Shown here piece by piece: positions 1 through 8,321 of a stretch of 64,000 bases of DNA; the stretch's first letter is position 1; each line of letters begins with the position of its first letter. Source of the DNA: an uncultured Myxococcales bacterium. Its GTDB lineage: Bacteria > Myxococcota_A > UBA9042 > CAIXZC01. The DNA lies in the NCBI GenBank assembly GCA_903895725.1, contig CAITUV010000036.1, forward strand, positions 1 to 64,000, in the 5' to 3' direction. The translations under genes were made by a program, and so were the position numbers. The notes below the pieces were generated by a model, which was not told where the DNA came from, did not search any database, and saw only the letters and a list, made by a program, of their open reading frames with translations.

Positions 1-171
1 CACGGGCGCCACGGCCGGATGTGCCACGGGCACCATGGCCGGATGTGCCACGGGCGCCACGGCCGGATGTGCCACGGGCACCATGGCCGGATGTGCCACG
101 GGCGCCACGGCCGGATGTGCCACGGGCACCATGGCCGGATATGCCACGGGCACCATGGCCGGATGTGCCAC
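1..171. repeat. 24-bp tandem repeat array, cut by window edge
   Basis: Seven head-to-tail 24-bp units, then three more matching bases. Two variants alternate (A, with GCGCCACGGC, and B, with GCACCATGGC) in the order A-B-A-B-A-B-B, which suggests duplication of a 48-bp unit. The left end is outside the window. Because 24 is a multiple of three, all three forward frames stay open and give low-complexity octapeptides. None has a convincing start or continues into a plausible protein, so it is read as non-coding. It abuts a hairpin and a small HUH transposase gene. Confidence 0.9.
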
Positions 172-188
172 GGATCGTTGCACGATCC
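172..188. other. Perfect hairpin between tandem array and transposase
   Basis: GGATCGT and ACGATCC form a perfect 7-bp stem around the 3-nt loop TGC, immediately after the last 24-bp unit and 72 bp before the likely transposase start. Enzymes of the IS200/IS605 class bind single-stranded hairpins near element ends, so this could be a recognition structure. That role is inference; the palindrome itself is plain in the sequence. Confidence 0.5.
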
Positions 189-260
189 CGCGATCATTTC
201 GGCACGTCGTGACGATAACGTACGCGGGTCGTCGGACAAACCATGTCGAGGGAGGAAGCC

Positions 261-707
261 GTGCCACAGTCGAAGGTCAACGTTGTCGTGCACGCGGTAT
301 TCGCAACCCGGGAAAGGCAGCCGGTTCTACCGGTGCTGCTCCAACCGAGGCTGGAGGCCTATGTGACGGGCATCCTGCAGAATCTGAGCTGCCCGCCGCT
401 TGCCGTCGGTTTCGTTGAAGACCACGGTCATCTGGGCTTTGTGCTCAGCAGCGAGCGTACCATTGCGGGGGTCGTGCGCGAGGTCAAGACCGGCTCGTGT
501 CTCTGGCTGAAGAAGCAGGGGCTGGAGGATTTCGCCTGGCAGGGCGGCTATGGGGCGTTCTCCGTATCGTCCTCGGGCCGGGATCACCTCGTGCGGTACA
601 TTCGCAGGCAGCGAGAGCATCACCGTCGCTCGCGGTTCAGCGGCGAATACACCTCGCTGTTGAAGCGAAATGGCATGACCTTCGACGAGCAGGACCTCTC
701 GACGTAG
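261..707 (+). CDS. IS200-like / REP-associated HUH transposase (Y1 family)
   Basis: Single-domain Y1 transposase of 148 residues, the usual length for this family of single-strand DNA-cutting enzymes. The HUH metal motif is H55-G56-H57 within EDHGHLGF. The middle residue is normally bulky and hydrophobic, so Gly is unusual. The candidate nucleophile is Tyr113 in VRYIRRQREHHRR, and the C-terminal block FAWQGGYGAFSVS is typical of the REP-associated branch. An upstream ATG at 243 is in frame, but GTG at 261 has GGAGG five bases before it and gives the usual family N-terminus, so it is preferred. No second IS605-type gene is present. It may be domesticated (RAYT-like) rather than an active insertion sequence, given the neighbouring array and hairpin. 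Confidence 0.85.
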   Translation: MPQSKVNVVVHAVFATRERQPVLPVLLQPRLEAYVTGILQNLSCPPLAVGFVEDHGHLGFVLSSERTIAGVVREVKTGSCLWLKKQGLEDFAWQGGYGAFSVSSSGRDHLVRYIRRQREHHRRSRFSGEYTSLLKRNGMTFDEQDLST

Positions 708-740
708 CCGGCGCAGTTGTTCGTCCGCGCGAGATCCCTC

Positions 741-3700
741 TTACGGCTCGTAGGTGTAGAGCACCCATCCACGGAGAGAGGATATGGTTCCGGAGTCGTT
801 GTAGCTGTTGCCCTGGCTGTCGTTGTCCTGGCAGTAGAGAGCGTCGTAGTCGGCGTGATAGGTGAAGCTCACGGTGACGGCCTCACCGGCGGCTGCGGTG
901 TAAGAAACATCCTTGTAGGAGAACCCTCTGGCGCTGCCGCCCTTGTTCGGTGTCGGGGAAAGGACGTGCGTGCTGCCGTAAGTGCTCTGCCCGGCTTCCC
1001 AGGTGAAGTTGAGGCCTCCGCCGGTTGCCTGGAACTGGTTTGGTCCCGAGGTCCCGTCCGAGTCGCCGCAGATGCCGATCTTCGTGATCTTGATCTTGAG
1101 TCCCGGGACGGCGGTGATGGTGCCGATGACCTGGGTCGGGCTGCCGGTCACCATGCCGGACAGGACCTTGGGAGGCTCGGTCTTGCAGGTGGCATCGCAT
1201 CCGTCGCCGTTGTTCTTGTTTCCGTCGTCGCACTGCTCAGTGGAATCGAGGTACTTGCCATCGCAATCTGCATCCTTGGCACAGACGGCGTGCGGGGATG
1301 GATAGCGGTCCGGATCGAGGTTGTCGCAGTCGCCCGGCACCACGGAGGCATAGTCCCCCACCGGGCCGCAGAGGCATTTGGGCGTGCCGCCGCCGTAGCC
1401 GTCTTTGTCCGTATCGGTGTAGTAGGTCAGACAGCCCTGTGAGTTCTCGGGGTCGGCGCTGCCGTCGCAGTCGTTGTCTTCTCCGTCGCACTTCTCGGCC
1501 GTGGCCCCTTCGAGTGGATTGCACTCCTGGATCTGCCCGTTGACGCAGAGGCTCACGGAGTGGAGGCATTGCCCCTTGCCGCAGGTAACTGTGCCGAGCT
1601 CCTCGTCCACGAGGCCGTCACAGTCGTTGTCGACGGTGTCGCACTCTTCGGGCAGGCTCCCTTCGAACGGGTCGCAGATCTGCGTGGCCCCGTTGGCGCA
1701 CTTGTCGACGGAATGGACGCAGATTCCCTTGCCGCAGGTCGTCGTGCCCAGGTCCTCGTCCGTCTTGCCGTCACAGTCGTCGTCCTTGCCGTTGCAGATT
1801 TCGGGCCCACTCCCGGCAAGAGGGTCGCACTGCTGCTCCTGGCCGCCCACGCAGAGGAGCACGGTGTGGAGGCAGATGCCCTTTCCGCAGGTCTGTGAGC
1901 CGAGCTCCTCGTCGACGAGTGCGTCGCAGTCATTGTCCTTTCCGTCACAGGCCTCGGGCGCGGCCCCTTCGAAGGGGTTGCAGACCTGGGCCTTGCCGGC
2001 CACGCAGTTGAGCGAGGTGTGGAGGCACAGGCCAAAGCCGCACGTGGTGCTGCCGAGCCCCTCATCGCCCTCGCCGTCACAATCGTTGTCGAGGGCGTCG
2101 CACAGCTCGGGGCTGGCCCCTGCCTTGGGGTTGCAGTACTGGAGCATGCCGTTGGCGCAATTGGCCTGCGTGTGCACACAGACTCCGACTCCGCACGTCG
2201 TGGTGCCGAGGTCCTCGTCTACCGGTCCGTCGCAATCGTTGTCCTTGCCGTCACACTGCTCGGGGCCGGCCCCTTCGTTGGGATCGCACACCTGCGGGGC
2301 CCCGCTCTTGCAGTTGGCGATGGTCTTGGCGCACTGGCCGATTCCGCAGGTGGCCGAGCCGAGATCCTCGTCCGTGATCCCGTCGCAGTCGTTGTCCTTG
2401 CCATCGCAGATTTCGAGCGATGCGGATTGGAACGGGTTGCAGATCTGGGTCAACCCGTTCTGGCAGTTCGAAATCGTGTGGGCACAGGCCCCCAGGCCGC
2501 ACTGCGTCGTCCCCAGCCCGTCGTCGACCTGTCCGCTGCAGTCGTTGTCGAGCCCGTCGCAGAGCTCCTTGCCGAGTGCGTGAACCATGGGATTGAGCGG
2601 CTCGCAGTCCGAGTCATCCAGGTCTCCGTCATCGTCGTCGTCCGGGTCTACGCAGTTCTTGAGCCCGTCTGCGTCGAGGTCGGGATAGCCTTCGTCCACC
2701 GAGTAGTCGCAGTCGTTGTCGACACCGTCGCATTCTTCCTTCGCCCCGGGGTGGATGGCGAAGACCAGGGGAGCGCAGTCGAGCAGATCCTCGCTGCCGT
2801 CTCCGTCCTTGTCGTTCTCGCAGGCATCCCCTACCCCGTCCTTGTCCGCATCTCCCTGCGAGGGGTTGGCAACCAGCGGACAGTTGTCGCCCGTGTCGGG
2901 CACCTTGTCCCCATCGTCGTCGGCATCGCAGGCGTTGCCGACGAGATCCTGGTCGGCATCCTCCTGGAGCGTGTTGGCGAGCGCGGGGCAGTTGTCCACG
3001 GAATCGGGAATGGAATCGCCGTCATCGTCCGGGTCACAGGCATCGCCGAGCAGATCCTTGTCCAGGTCTTCCTGCCCCGCGTTGGCAGTCTTGGCGCAGT
3101 TGTCGCCCTCGTTGAGGATGCCGTCGCCGTCCATGTCCGGGTCGGCGCAATCCGGCTTGAAATCTCCGTCCGAATCTGGGAATCCCTCGTCCAGATCCGT
3201 ATCACAATCGTTGTCCTTGCCATCGCAGACTTCCTTCGACCCGGGGAAGGACAGGGGATCGTTGGGGACACAGTCGGCCGCGTCGGGAGACGCGTCGTTG
3301 TCGTCATCCGGGTCCATGCAGTCCTTCCAGCCGTCGGTATCGGTGTCCGGGTAGCCCTCGTCCACAAGCAGGTTGCAGTCGTTGTCCTTGCCGTCGCAGG
3401 CTTCTTCCGCTCCCGGGTGCACCTTGGCGTCGAGAGGAGCGCAGTCGTCGGCATCGGGGGTCATGTCATTGTCGTCATCCGCGTCGCAGGCATCGCCGAA
3501 GTTGTCGAAGTCGGTGTCCTTCTGAGTCGGATTGAAGTCCACCGGGCAGTTGTCCTGGAAGTCGGCGATTCCGTCGCCGTCCTTGTCGTTCTCGAGGCAG
3601 TCCGCTGCTCCGTCCTTGTCCGTGTCGGGGAAGCCTTCGTCGGTCTGGCCATCGCAGTCATTGTCCTCGCCGTCACAAAGCTCGGCCTTGGGCTCCTTGC

Positions 3701-4610
3701 CCACGCAGGTGGCCTTGCCCGCCGAGCACTCGAGTGTTCCTGGACAGGCCCCGTGCGGGCTGGTGACGAGGCAGCCGATACCCGAGAGGTCCTCATCGAC
3801 CTGACCGTCGCAGTCGTTGTCCGCCAGGTCGCACTGCTCTTCTGCGGGAACGGCCGCGCTGCACGGCGTCAGGCCGGTGGCGAGGCAGACCCGCTCTCCT
3901 TCGCAGGTCCCCCACGCGTTGGTCGACTGGCAGACCGTCGAGGCCCCCTCGTTGGCAAACGCCTCCTTGCACGGGCAGTCACCGGTTGTCGAGACGCACT
4001 GCTCCAGGCTGCTGCCCGCCACATCCAAGACCATCTTGCACTCGAAGCCGAACGGGCACGTCTTGTCCTTGGCGCAAGGGGCCCCACAGTAGTTGCCCTG
4101 GGGGCCGTAGGCCACGCAGCGCTCCCCGGCATCGGCGCCGTTGGCAAAGCACTCGGAGCTGATCTTGCAGGGGCGGCAGAGGTTCACCTGGGAAGGCACG
4201 CAGATGTACACCTGGTCGGGCAGGCTGGGAGTGTATTGGGCACAGACCCAGCCGAAGGGGCACTCTTCCTGGCAGGTCATGGTGCACTGGAGGCCGTCGG
4301 GGGTCTTGATGCAGAAGTCCTCATTGCAGTCAGCGCCGGTCTGGCAGGGCCACCCGGGGGCTCCGGGCTCGACGACCGGCCCGTCCGGGAGAACATCGAC
4401 GGGGCCTGCTTCCCCGGGCATGACCTCGGCAGCAGGCAGCTCTCCCTCGCCATCCTCACTTGGGCCGGGCAGCTCCCCAAGAACGTCGACTGTCGGCAGC
4501 TCGAGAGAGAGCTGGTCGGTGTCCGGCAGGGTCGTCACAGTGGAATCCGCACCGCAGGCCCCTACGAGCGCGGCGAGAGCAGACAGACAGAAGGACATGC
4601 GAAACGTCAT
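741..4610 (-). CDS. Giant Cys-rich MopE/TSP3-repeat lipoprotein
   Basis: About 1289 residues. The open frame extends upstream to 4856, but ATG at 4610 follows GAGGTGA and begins a lipoprotein signal peptide with lipobox LVGAC, so that start is chosen. After an acidic linker comes a Cys-rich N-terminal module of roughly 200 residues that is also found in the lipoproteins at 9537-13235 and 15154-18948. Then follow MopE-like CDGxDNDCDG repeats, several DxDxDG thrombospondin-type-3 calcium-binding repeats, about eight units of roughly 50 residues with the pattern LG..TCG.G.C.H, and a C-terminal beta-rich domain of about 140 residues that I do not recognise. Likely an outer-membrane-anchored, disulfide-bonded, calcium-stiffened surface stalk. 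It is divergent from the gene at 4763, with 152 bp between starts. The exact function is unknown. Confidence 0.85.
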   Translation of the reverse strand: MTFRMSFCLSALAALVGACGADSTVTTLPDTDQLSLELPTVDVLGELPGPSEDGEGELPAAEVMPGEAGPVDVLPDGPVVEPGAPGWPCQTGADCNEDFCIKTPDGLQCTMTCQEECPFGWVCAQYTPSLPDQVYICVPSQVNLCRPCKISSECFANGADAGERCVAYGPQGNYCGAPCAKDKTCPFGFECKMVLDVAGSSLEQCVSTTGDCPCKEAFANEGASTVCQSTNAWGTCEGERVCLATGLTPCSAAVPAEEQCDLADNDCDGQVDEDLSGIGCLVTSPHGACPGTLECSAGKATCVGKEPKAELCDGEDNDCDGQTDEGFPDTDKDGAADCLENDKDGDGIADFQDNCPVDFNPTQKDTDFDNFGDACDADDDNDMTPDADDCAPLDAKVHPGAEEACDGKDNDCNLLVDEGYPDTDTDGWKDCMDPDDDNDASPDAADCVPNDPLSFPGSKEVCDGKDNDCDTDLDEGFPDSDGDFKPDCADPDMDGDGILNEGDNCAKTANAGQEDLDKDLLGDACDPDDDGDSIPDSVDNCPALANTLQEDADQDLVGNACDADDDGDKVPDTGDNCPLVANPSQGDADKDGVGDACENDKDGDGSEDLLDCAPLVFAIHPGAKEECDGVDNDCDYSVDEGYPDLDADGLKNCVDPDDDDDGDLDDSDCEPLNPMVHALGKELCDGLDNDCSGQVDDGLGTTQCGLGACAHTISNCQNGLTQICNPFQSASLEICDGKDNDCDGITDEDLGSATCGIGQCAKTIANCKSGAPQVCDPNEGAGPEQCDGKDNDCDGPVDEDLGTTTCGVGVCVHTQANCANGMLQYCNPKAGASPELCDALDNDCDGEGDEGLGSTTCGFGLCLHTSLNCVAGKAQVCNPFEGAAPEACDGKDNDCDALVDEELGSQTCGKGICLHTVLLCVGGQEQQCDPLAGSGPEICNGKDDDCDGKTDEDLGTTTCGKGICVHSVDKCANGATQICDPFEGSLPEECDTVDNDCDGLVDEELGTVTCGKGQCLHSVSLCVNGQIQECNPLEGATAEKCDGEDNDCDGSADPENSQGCLTYYTDTDKDGYGGGTPKCLCGPVGDYASVVPGDCDNLDPDRYPSPHAVCAKDADCDGKYLDSTEQCDDGNKNNGDGCDATCKTEPPKVLSGMVTGSPTQVIGTITAVPGLKIKITKIGICGDSDGTSGPNQFQATGGGLNFTWEAGQSTYGSTHVLSPTPNKGGSARGFSYKDVSYTAAAGEAVTVSFTYHADYDALYCQDNDSQGNSYNDSGTISSLRGWVLYTYEP

Positions 4611-4762
4611 GGCTTCACCTCGAGACGTTGCGAGGGGGAGGATACCCGATCGCCCGGCTCGGGCGCAAGGCGCTGCGATGAAGCGATGCGGCAGCATCAA
4701 GGCTCTGTCCCGCGGGTCGCGTCCGTGGTATGGTTGGAACCGGCTTGGTACGGAGGTGATCC

Positions 4763-5224
4763 ATGCGTCTCGTTCCAGCGGTTCTGATTGTTGCGGCGGC
4801 TCTGTTGGTGCCTGCCGTGATGGGCAATGCCGGTGCCCCGGCTGCGCCTGCGGCAAAAGCCGTCACGCTGACGGCGGACGAGGGGGCAGTGGCCAAGAAC
4901 GGAAAGGTCGTCAAAGACGGCTCGGGGATGCAGGTCGACTTCCTGGCCTACAAGCACGGCACGGGGCTGGACATCAAGGCAGGCCGTCAGGGAACCAGCC
5001 ACATGCCGCTCCACAAGCACAAGAAGAAGGACAAGTACAAGGCGGTCAAGGACGTGCCGTGCGTCAAGCCGCTCGACTCCGAGAAAAACGCCTATCTTTC
5101 CCTGCCCGAAGTCGGCCGCGGGTTCACGTTCGTCGGCAACAAGTCGTCCGGCTACTACCGCGGCGTGGTCAAGTCGCTCGCTGCAGGCAAGATCACCGTG
5201 GAATTCGAGAAGTGTCCGGAGTAG
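4763..5224 (+). CDS. Small secreted basic protein, unknown function
   Basis: 153 residues preceded by a strong ribosome site (GGAGGTGATCC directly before ATG). The N-terminus is a typical cleavable signal peptide (hydrophobic core VLIVAAALLVPAV, Ala-rich region after it). The mature part is Lys-rich with a basic patch HKHKKKDKYK, two Cys (near residues 100 and 151) that could pair, and a C-terminal beta-rich stretch. No family is recognised. It is divergent from the giant lipoprotein gene and 17 bp upstream of the SGNH hydrolase, so it may be co-transcribed with the latter. Confidence 0.75.
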   Translation: MRLVPAVLIVAAALLVPAVMGNAGAPAAPAAKAVTLTADEGAVAKNGKVVKDGSGMQVDFLAYKHGTGLDIKAGRQGTSHMPLHKHKKKDKYKAVKDVPCVKPLDSEKNAYLSLPEVGRGFTFVGNKSSGYYRGVVKSLAAGKITVEFEKCPE

Positions 5225-5241
5225 ACCCCCGGGATTCCGGA

Positions 5242-5859
5242 ATGGGACGATTTCTTAGACGACTGGAGGCGGGTGGCTCGGCCACGTTGCGGGCGCTGGG
5301 CGACTCGCTGACGGTGGGCTACCGGGTGAGACGGGGATACCTGGACTTTCTGGGTGACATGCTCCAGGGGCGGTTGCCTGGATGCGGCGTGAGCCTCGAG
5401 AACCACGGTGTCTGCGGGGACACGGTGTTTGACGGCATCGACCGCAGCAGGTCGGTCCTGAGGTCCCCTCCGGCGGATGCCCAGATTCTCCAGTTCGGCA
5501 CCAACGACTGCTTCTGTGGGGTATCTGCGGCACGGTACCAGGGCGGTCTGCTGGAGCTGGCAGCTCGCTACCGGGAGTGCGGAGGAGCGGGAGATCTCCT
5601 GCTCCTGCCGCCGCCCCGCGTCCGGATGGCCGACTTCGACGGGGCTCTCGATGCGTTCCGGGACGCCGTCGACCAGATCGCCTCCAGGACCGGGGCCGTG
5701 GTGGTGCCTGTTCTCGATGTCTGGGATGCGTTCAACGGGCCTGAGCCGCTCTGGCTGGAGGATGGGGTACATCCGACCGAAGCCGGCTACAGGCTCATGG
5801 CTCGAGCGGTGATGAGTGCTCTGGAACGAGCGGCGTGCCCCGTCCGCGATCCCGGATGA
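5242..5859 (+). CDS. SGNH/GDSL-family hydrolase
   Basis: 205 residues, the standard single-domain size for an SGNH esterase/lipase. The block I nucleophile motif is GDSLTVGY near the N-terminus, block II Gly lies in ENHGVCGDT, block III is FGTND and block V is DGVHPTEAGY with the catalytic Asp-His pair, so all four oxyanion and triad positions are present. No signal peptide is evident, so it is probably cytoplasmic. The start is taken at the first ATG after the preceding gene; the same frame is open much further upstream, but that part overlaps another gene and lacks family similarity. The substrate (short acyl esters, lysophospholipid or acetylated sugar) cannot be told. Its 3' end overlaps the convergent RND gene by 65 bp. 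Confidence 0.85.
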   Translation: MGRFLRRLEAGGSATLRALGDSLTVGYRVRRGYLDFLGDMLQGRLPGCGVSLENHGVCGDTVFDGIDRSRSVLRSPPADAQILQFGTNDCFCGVSAARYQGGLLELAARYRECGGAGDLLLLPPPRVRMADFDGALDAFRDAVDQIASRTGAVVVPVLDVWDAFNGPEPLWLEDGVHPTEAGYRLMARAVMSALERAACPVRDPG

Positions 5860-8155
5860 AAAGCAGTGCCGGCAGGATGGCCAGTGCCGCAGTGGCGGAG
5901 ACGATCATCGTCATGGCGGTCAGCCAGGCCATGGCCCGCAAAGGCAGGAATCCGGAGAGCAGCATAGTCAGGAATCCGACGGCGACGGCAACCGCGTTGA
6001 ACACAATGGGGCGCCCCGAAGCCCCGGCCGCGGCCTCCAGGGCATCGGCAGAGGTCCGGCCCACGCTGCGCTCGGCCTGGTATCTGTGCATCAGATGCAC
6101 CGAGTAGTCGATCCCGATACCCACCGCACAGTTGGCGATGAGAGCGGTGCTGATGTCCAGCGGAATGTCGAGCAACGCCATGAGTCCGAAATTGACGACC
6201 ACGGCCAGGCCGATGGGCAGGAGCGTCATGGCGCCTGACGACGTTCCCTGCAGCAGCGCCCGCCTCAGCGAAGGGGGTGCGTGGGCGCCGCCCCGGAGGA
6301 ACAGCACCGCGACCATCAGGAAGACCATGACCAGGGACGACAGCAGGCTCCAGAGCTGCCCGGACACGATGTAGCCGTTGATCACCTCGTACCGCACCAG
6401 GGTGCCGGCCATGGAGGTCTTGTAGCCTTCGGGGAGATGCGCAGCGGCATATTCCTCGACCAGAGAGCGGATCTCGGTGGCCACTTCGCTGCGCCCGCTG
6501 CGGATCTGCACGAGCACCTGGCCGGAGGCGTAGTCGAAGTCGACCACCGAGCTGAAGTCGTCGGTATCGCCGCTCATCTCGTAGAGCTGGACGTACTGGG
6601 CCACGAGGTTTCGGTCGTCCGGAATGACGTCGAACGCAGCCTCGCCCCGATGCATCACGCGATTCATGCGGCGGATGTAGTCGGCCAGCGAGGTCGTCTT
6701 GCCGACCTCCGGATGCTTCTCCACGTGGCGCTGGAGCCCGTCGAGGAAGGTCAGCGCCCGGGGGTCGAGCATGCTTCGCGTGCCCGGCCCCTCCAGGACC
6801 ACGGACAGCGTGTGCGTTCCGCCAAACCGGGTAGCGAACAGCTCATCGCTCTCCCGCACGGTGCTTCCGTCGGGGAAGAGGCCGACCGATTCCTGGTCGA
6901 CCCTCAGCAACGCCACCGTGATGCCGATGGATGCCGCGCACAGGGCCGTGGTGAGGCCGACGACCAGCCAACGGTGCCGGACCGAGAACAGAGCAGTCTT
7001 CCGGAGCAACGTAGCGAGGGAGCCGGCCGAGGCCTCGGGGCCCGTCGTCCGGGGCCTGCCCCCGCCGACGAGCAGGAGCGTCGGGACGACGGTGAAGCTG
7101 ACGATCAGGGCAACGGTGATGCCGAACGCAAGGAAGAGCCCGAAGTCCCGCACCGGGCCGATACTGCTGGTCCCCAGCGAGGCAAATCCAGCAATGGTGG
7201 TGGTCGCTGCGACGAGGACTGCGCCGCCGGTTCCCCGGATGGTATCCGAAATGGCCCTGAACCGGTCCTTCCCGGCCTCCATGTGGGACCGGAAATGAGC
7301 TGCAAGGTGAATGCCGTAGGCCGTTCCGACCGCGACCAGGAACACGGGAATGGCGGACGTGATGAGCATGACCGGACGGTCCAGCAGGGCCATGAGGCCG
7401 AAGGTTGCCACCGCGGACAGGATGACCGTGAGCATCGGACCGACCACGCCGCCCAGGCTCCGCAGGCTCACGAGCAGGATGAGCAGGACCGCAACCAGGG
7501 CCAGCGGAGTCAGGCGCGACATGTCGCTCTGGACGAGACTTCCGATTTCCTTGTCCACCACCGGCTCCCCGGCATACACCGCACGGACTCCCTCGGGTGC
7601 TCCTGCCAGGGCCGCCTCGACCGTCTTGCGGACGGTATCGACGGCCGCCTCCTTCTCCGGGGTCGTCCAGTCCCGCTGGAGTCTGACCAGCACGGCCAAG
7701 GCCTTCCGGTCTCCCGAAACGAGGAGGTTGTCGAAGATCGACCAGTCTTCCAGTCGTGCCCGAAGGTTGGCGAGCGTCTCGTCCGTGATGTCCCCCTCGT
7801 CGACCAGCGGCTCCGGCTTGAGCATCATGTCCCGGGCCACGATGGTCTCGGCACTGGTCACGCTCATGACATCGTCGAACCGGGCCGACAGATCGTCCGT
7901 GATGCGCCGAACCCGGGAGAGCACTTCCGTGGTCAGCTCCCGGGGTGACTCGATCCCCACGACGATGGCATCGGCCGCGCCGAAGGTGTCATCGACCTGG
8001 TCGCAGTAGACGAGGTCAGGGTGGCCCTTGGGGGCCACGTTCCGGACGTCGCTGTCGATGCGGAGCCTCGGGAGCCCCAGGGCGAGGGCCGCGATGCCAG
8101 CGAGCACGAGGATACTGAGGAAGATGTAGAGCCTGGCTTTGGTGAGGAACAGCAT
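5795..8155 (-). CDS. RND superfamily exporter (MMPL/HpnN-like)
   Basis: About 786 residues. The architecture is two repeats of one transmembrane helix, a large extracytoplasmic loop and five more helices, as in MMPL/SSD-type RND permeases. TM1 is near residues 5-25, the first loop about 30-205 and TM2-6 about 210-365. TM7 is near 395, and the last helices span about 600-765. Each half has the usual Gly/Ala-rich cluster around an acidic residue (AYGIHLA.H and GIDYSVHLMH). The in-frame ATG at 8233 adds 26 unlikely residues, whereas ATG at 8155 has GGAGG at good spacing. Relatives export lipids, hopanoids or siderophores; the substrate here is unknown. No adaptor or outer-membrane channel gene is adjacent. 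Confidence 0.88.
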   Translation of the reverse strand: MLFLTKARLYIFLSILVLAGIAALALGLPRLRIDSDVRNVAPKGHPDLVYCDQVDDTFGAADAIVVGIESPRELTTEVLSRVRRITDDLSARFDDVMSVTSAETIVARDMMLKPEPLVDEGDITDETLANLRARLEDWSIFDNLLVSGDRKALAVLVRLQRDWTTPEKEAAVDTVRKTVEAALAGAPEGVRAVYAGEPVVDKEIGSLVQSDMSRLTPLALVAVLLILLVSLRSLGGVVGPMLTVILSAVATFGLMALLDRPVMLITSAIPVFLVAVGTAYGIHLAAHFRSHMEAGKDRFRAISDTIRGTGGAVLVAATTTIAGFASLGTSSIGPVRDFGLFLAFGITVALIVSFTVVPTLLLVGGGRPRTTGPEASAGSLATLLRKTALFSVRHRWLVVGLTTALCAASIGITVALLRVDQESVGLFPDGSTVRESDELFATRFGGTHTLSVVLEGPGTRSMLDPRALTFLDGLQRHVEKHPEVGKTTSLADYIRRMNRVMHRGEAAFDVIPDDRNLVAQYVQLYEMSGDTDDFSSVVDFDYASGQVLVQIRSGRSEVATEIRSLVEEYAAAHLPEGYKTSMAGTLVRYEVINGYIVSGQLWSLLSSLVMVFLMVAVLFLRGGAHAPPSLRRALLQGTSSGAMTLLPIGLAVVVNFGLMALLDIPLDISTALIANCAVGIGIDYSVHLMHRYQAERSVGRTSADALEAAAGASGRPIVFNAVAVAVGFLTMLLSGFLPLRAMAWLTAMTMIVSATAALAILPALLFIRDRGRGTPLVPEHSSPLEP

Positions 8156-8274
8156 CGTCGCCTCCGGCGGAAGCGGCCAGGCGTCGGCCGATTTCCGGGA
8201 AGCGACTATACCATCGCTGACGCGGCACGTCATGTACCAAACGCAAGGAGCGGGAGGCCCGGCCCGACTTGTGC

Positions 8275-8303
8275 TTGCCCTTCGGCCCGGGCTGACTTAC
8301 TGT
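8275..8303 (+). promoter_or_regulatory. Possible sigma70-like promoter for rhomboid gene
   Basis: TTGCCC at 8275-8280 and TACTGT at 8298-8303 are separated by 17 bp, ending 18 bp before the rhomboid start codon. The -10 match is modest, so this is a candidate only. Confidence 0.3.
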
Positions 8304-8321
8304 GCTTTCAGGGGGTGACCG

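Noticed and set aside
1..171. CRISPR array
   Set aside because: The 24-bp units are contiguous with no unique spacers, and no cas genes are present.
19..418. Three overlapping repeat-peptide ORFs across the 24-bp array (MCHGHHGR-type and others)
   Set aside because: All three frames are open only because the unit is a multiple of three. They overlap the transposase gene, have no ribosome sites and contain no domain.
2019..4787. 922-residue plus-strand ORF opposite the first giant lipoprotein
   Set aside because: It is antisense to MopE/TSP3 repeats; the repeated GTC/GAC codons keep the reverse frame open. Its product is low-complexity Val/Gly-rich without a recognisable fold.
6281..7948. 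555-residue plus-strand ORF inside the RND exporter gene
   Set aside because: It is the mirror frame of a conserved membrane protein and has no ribosome site or domain.
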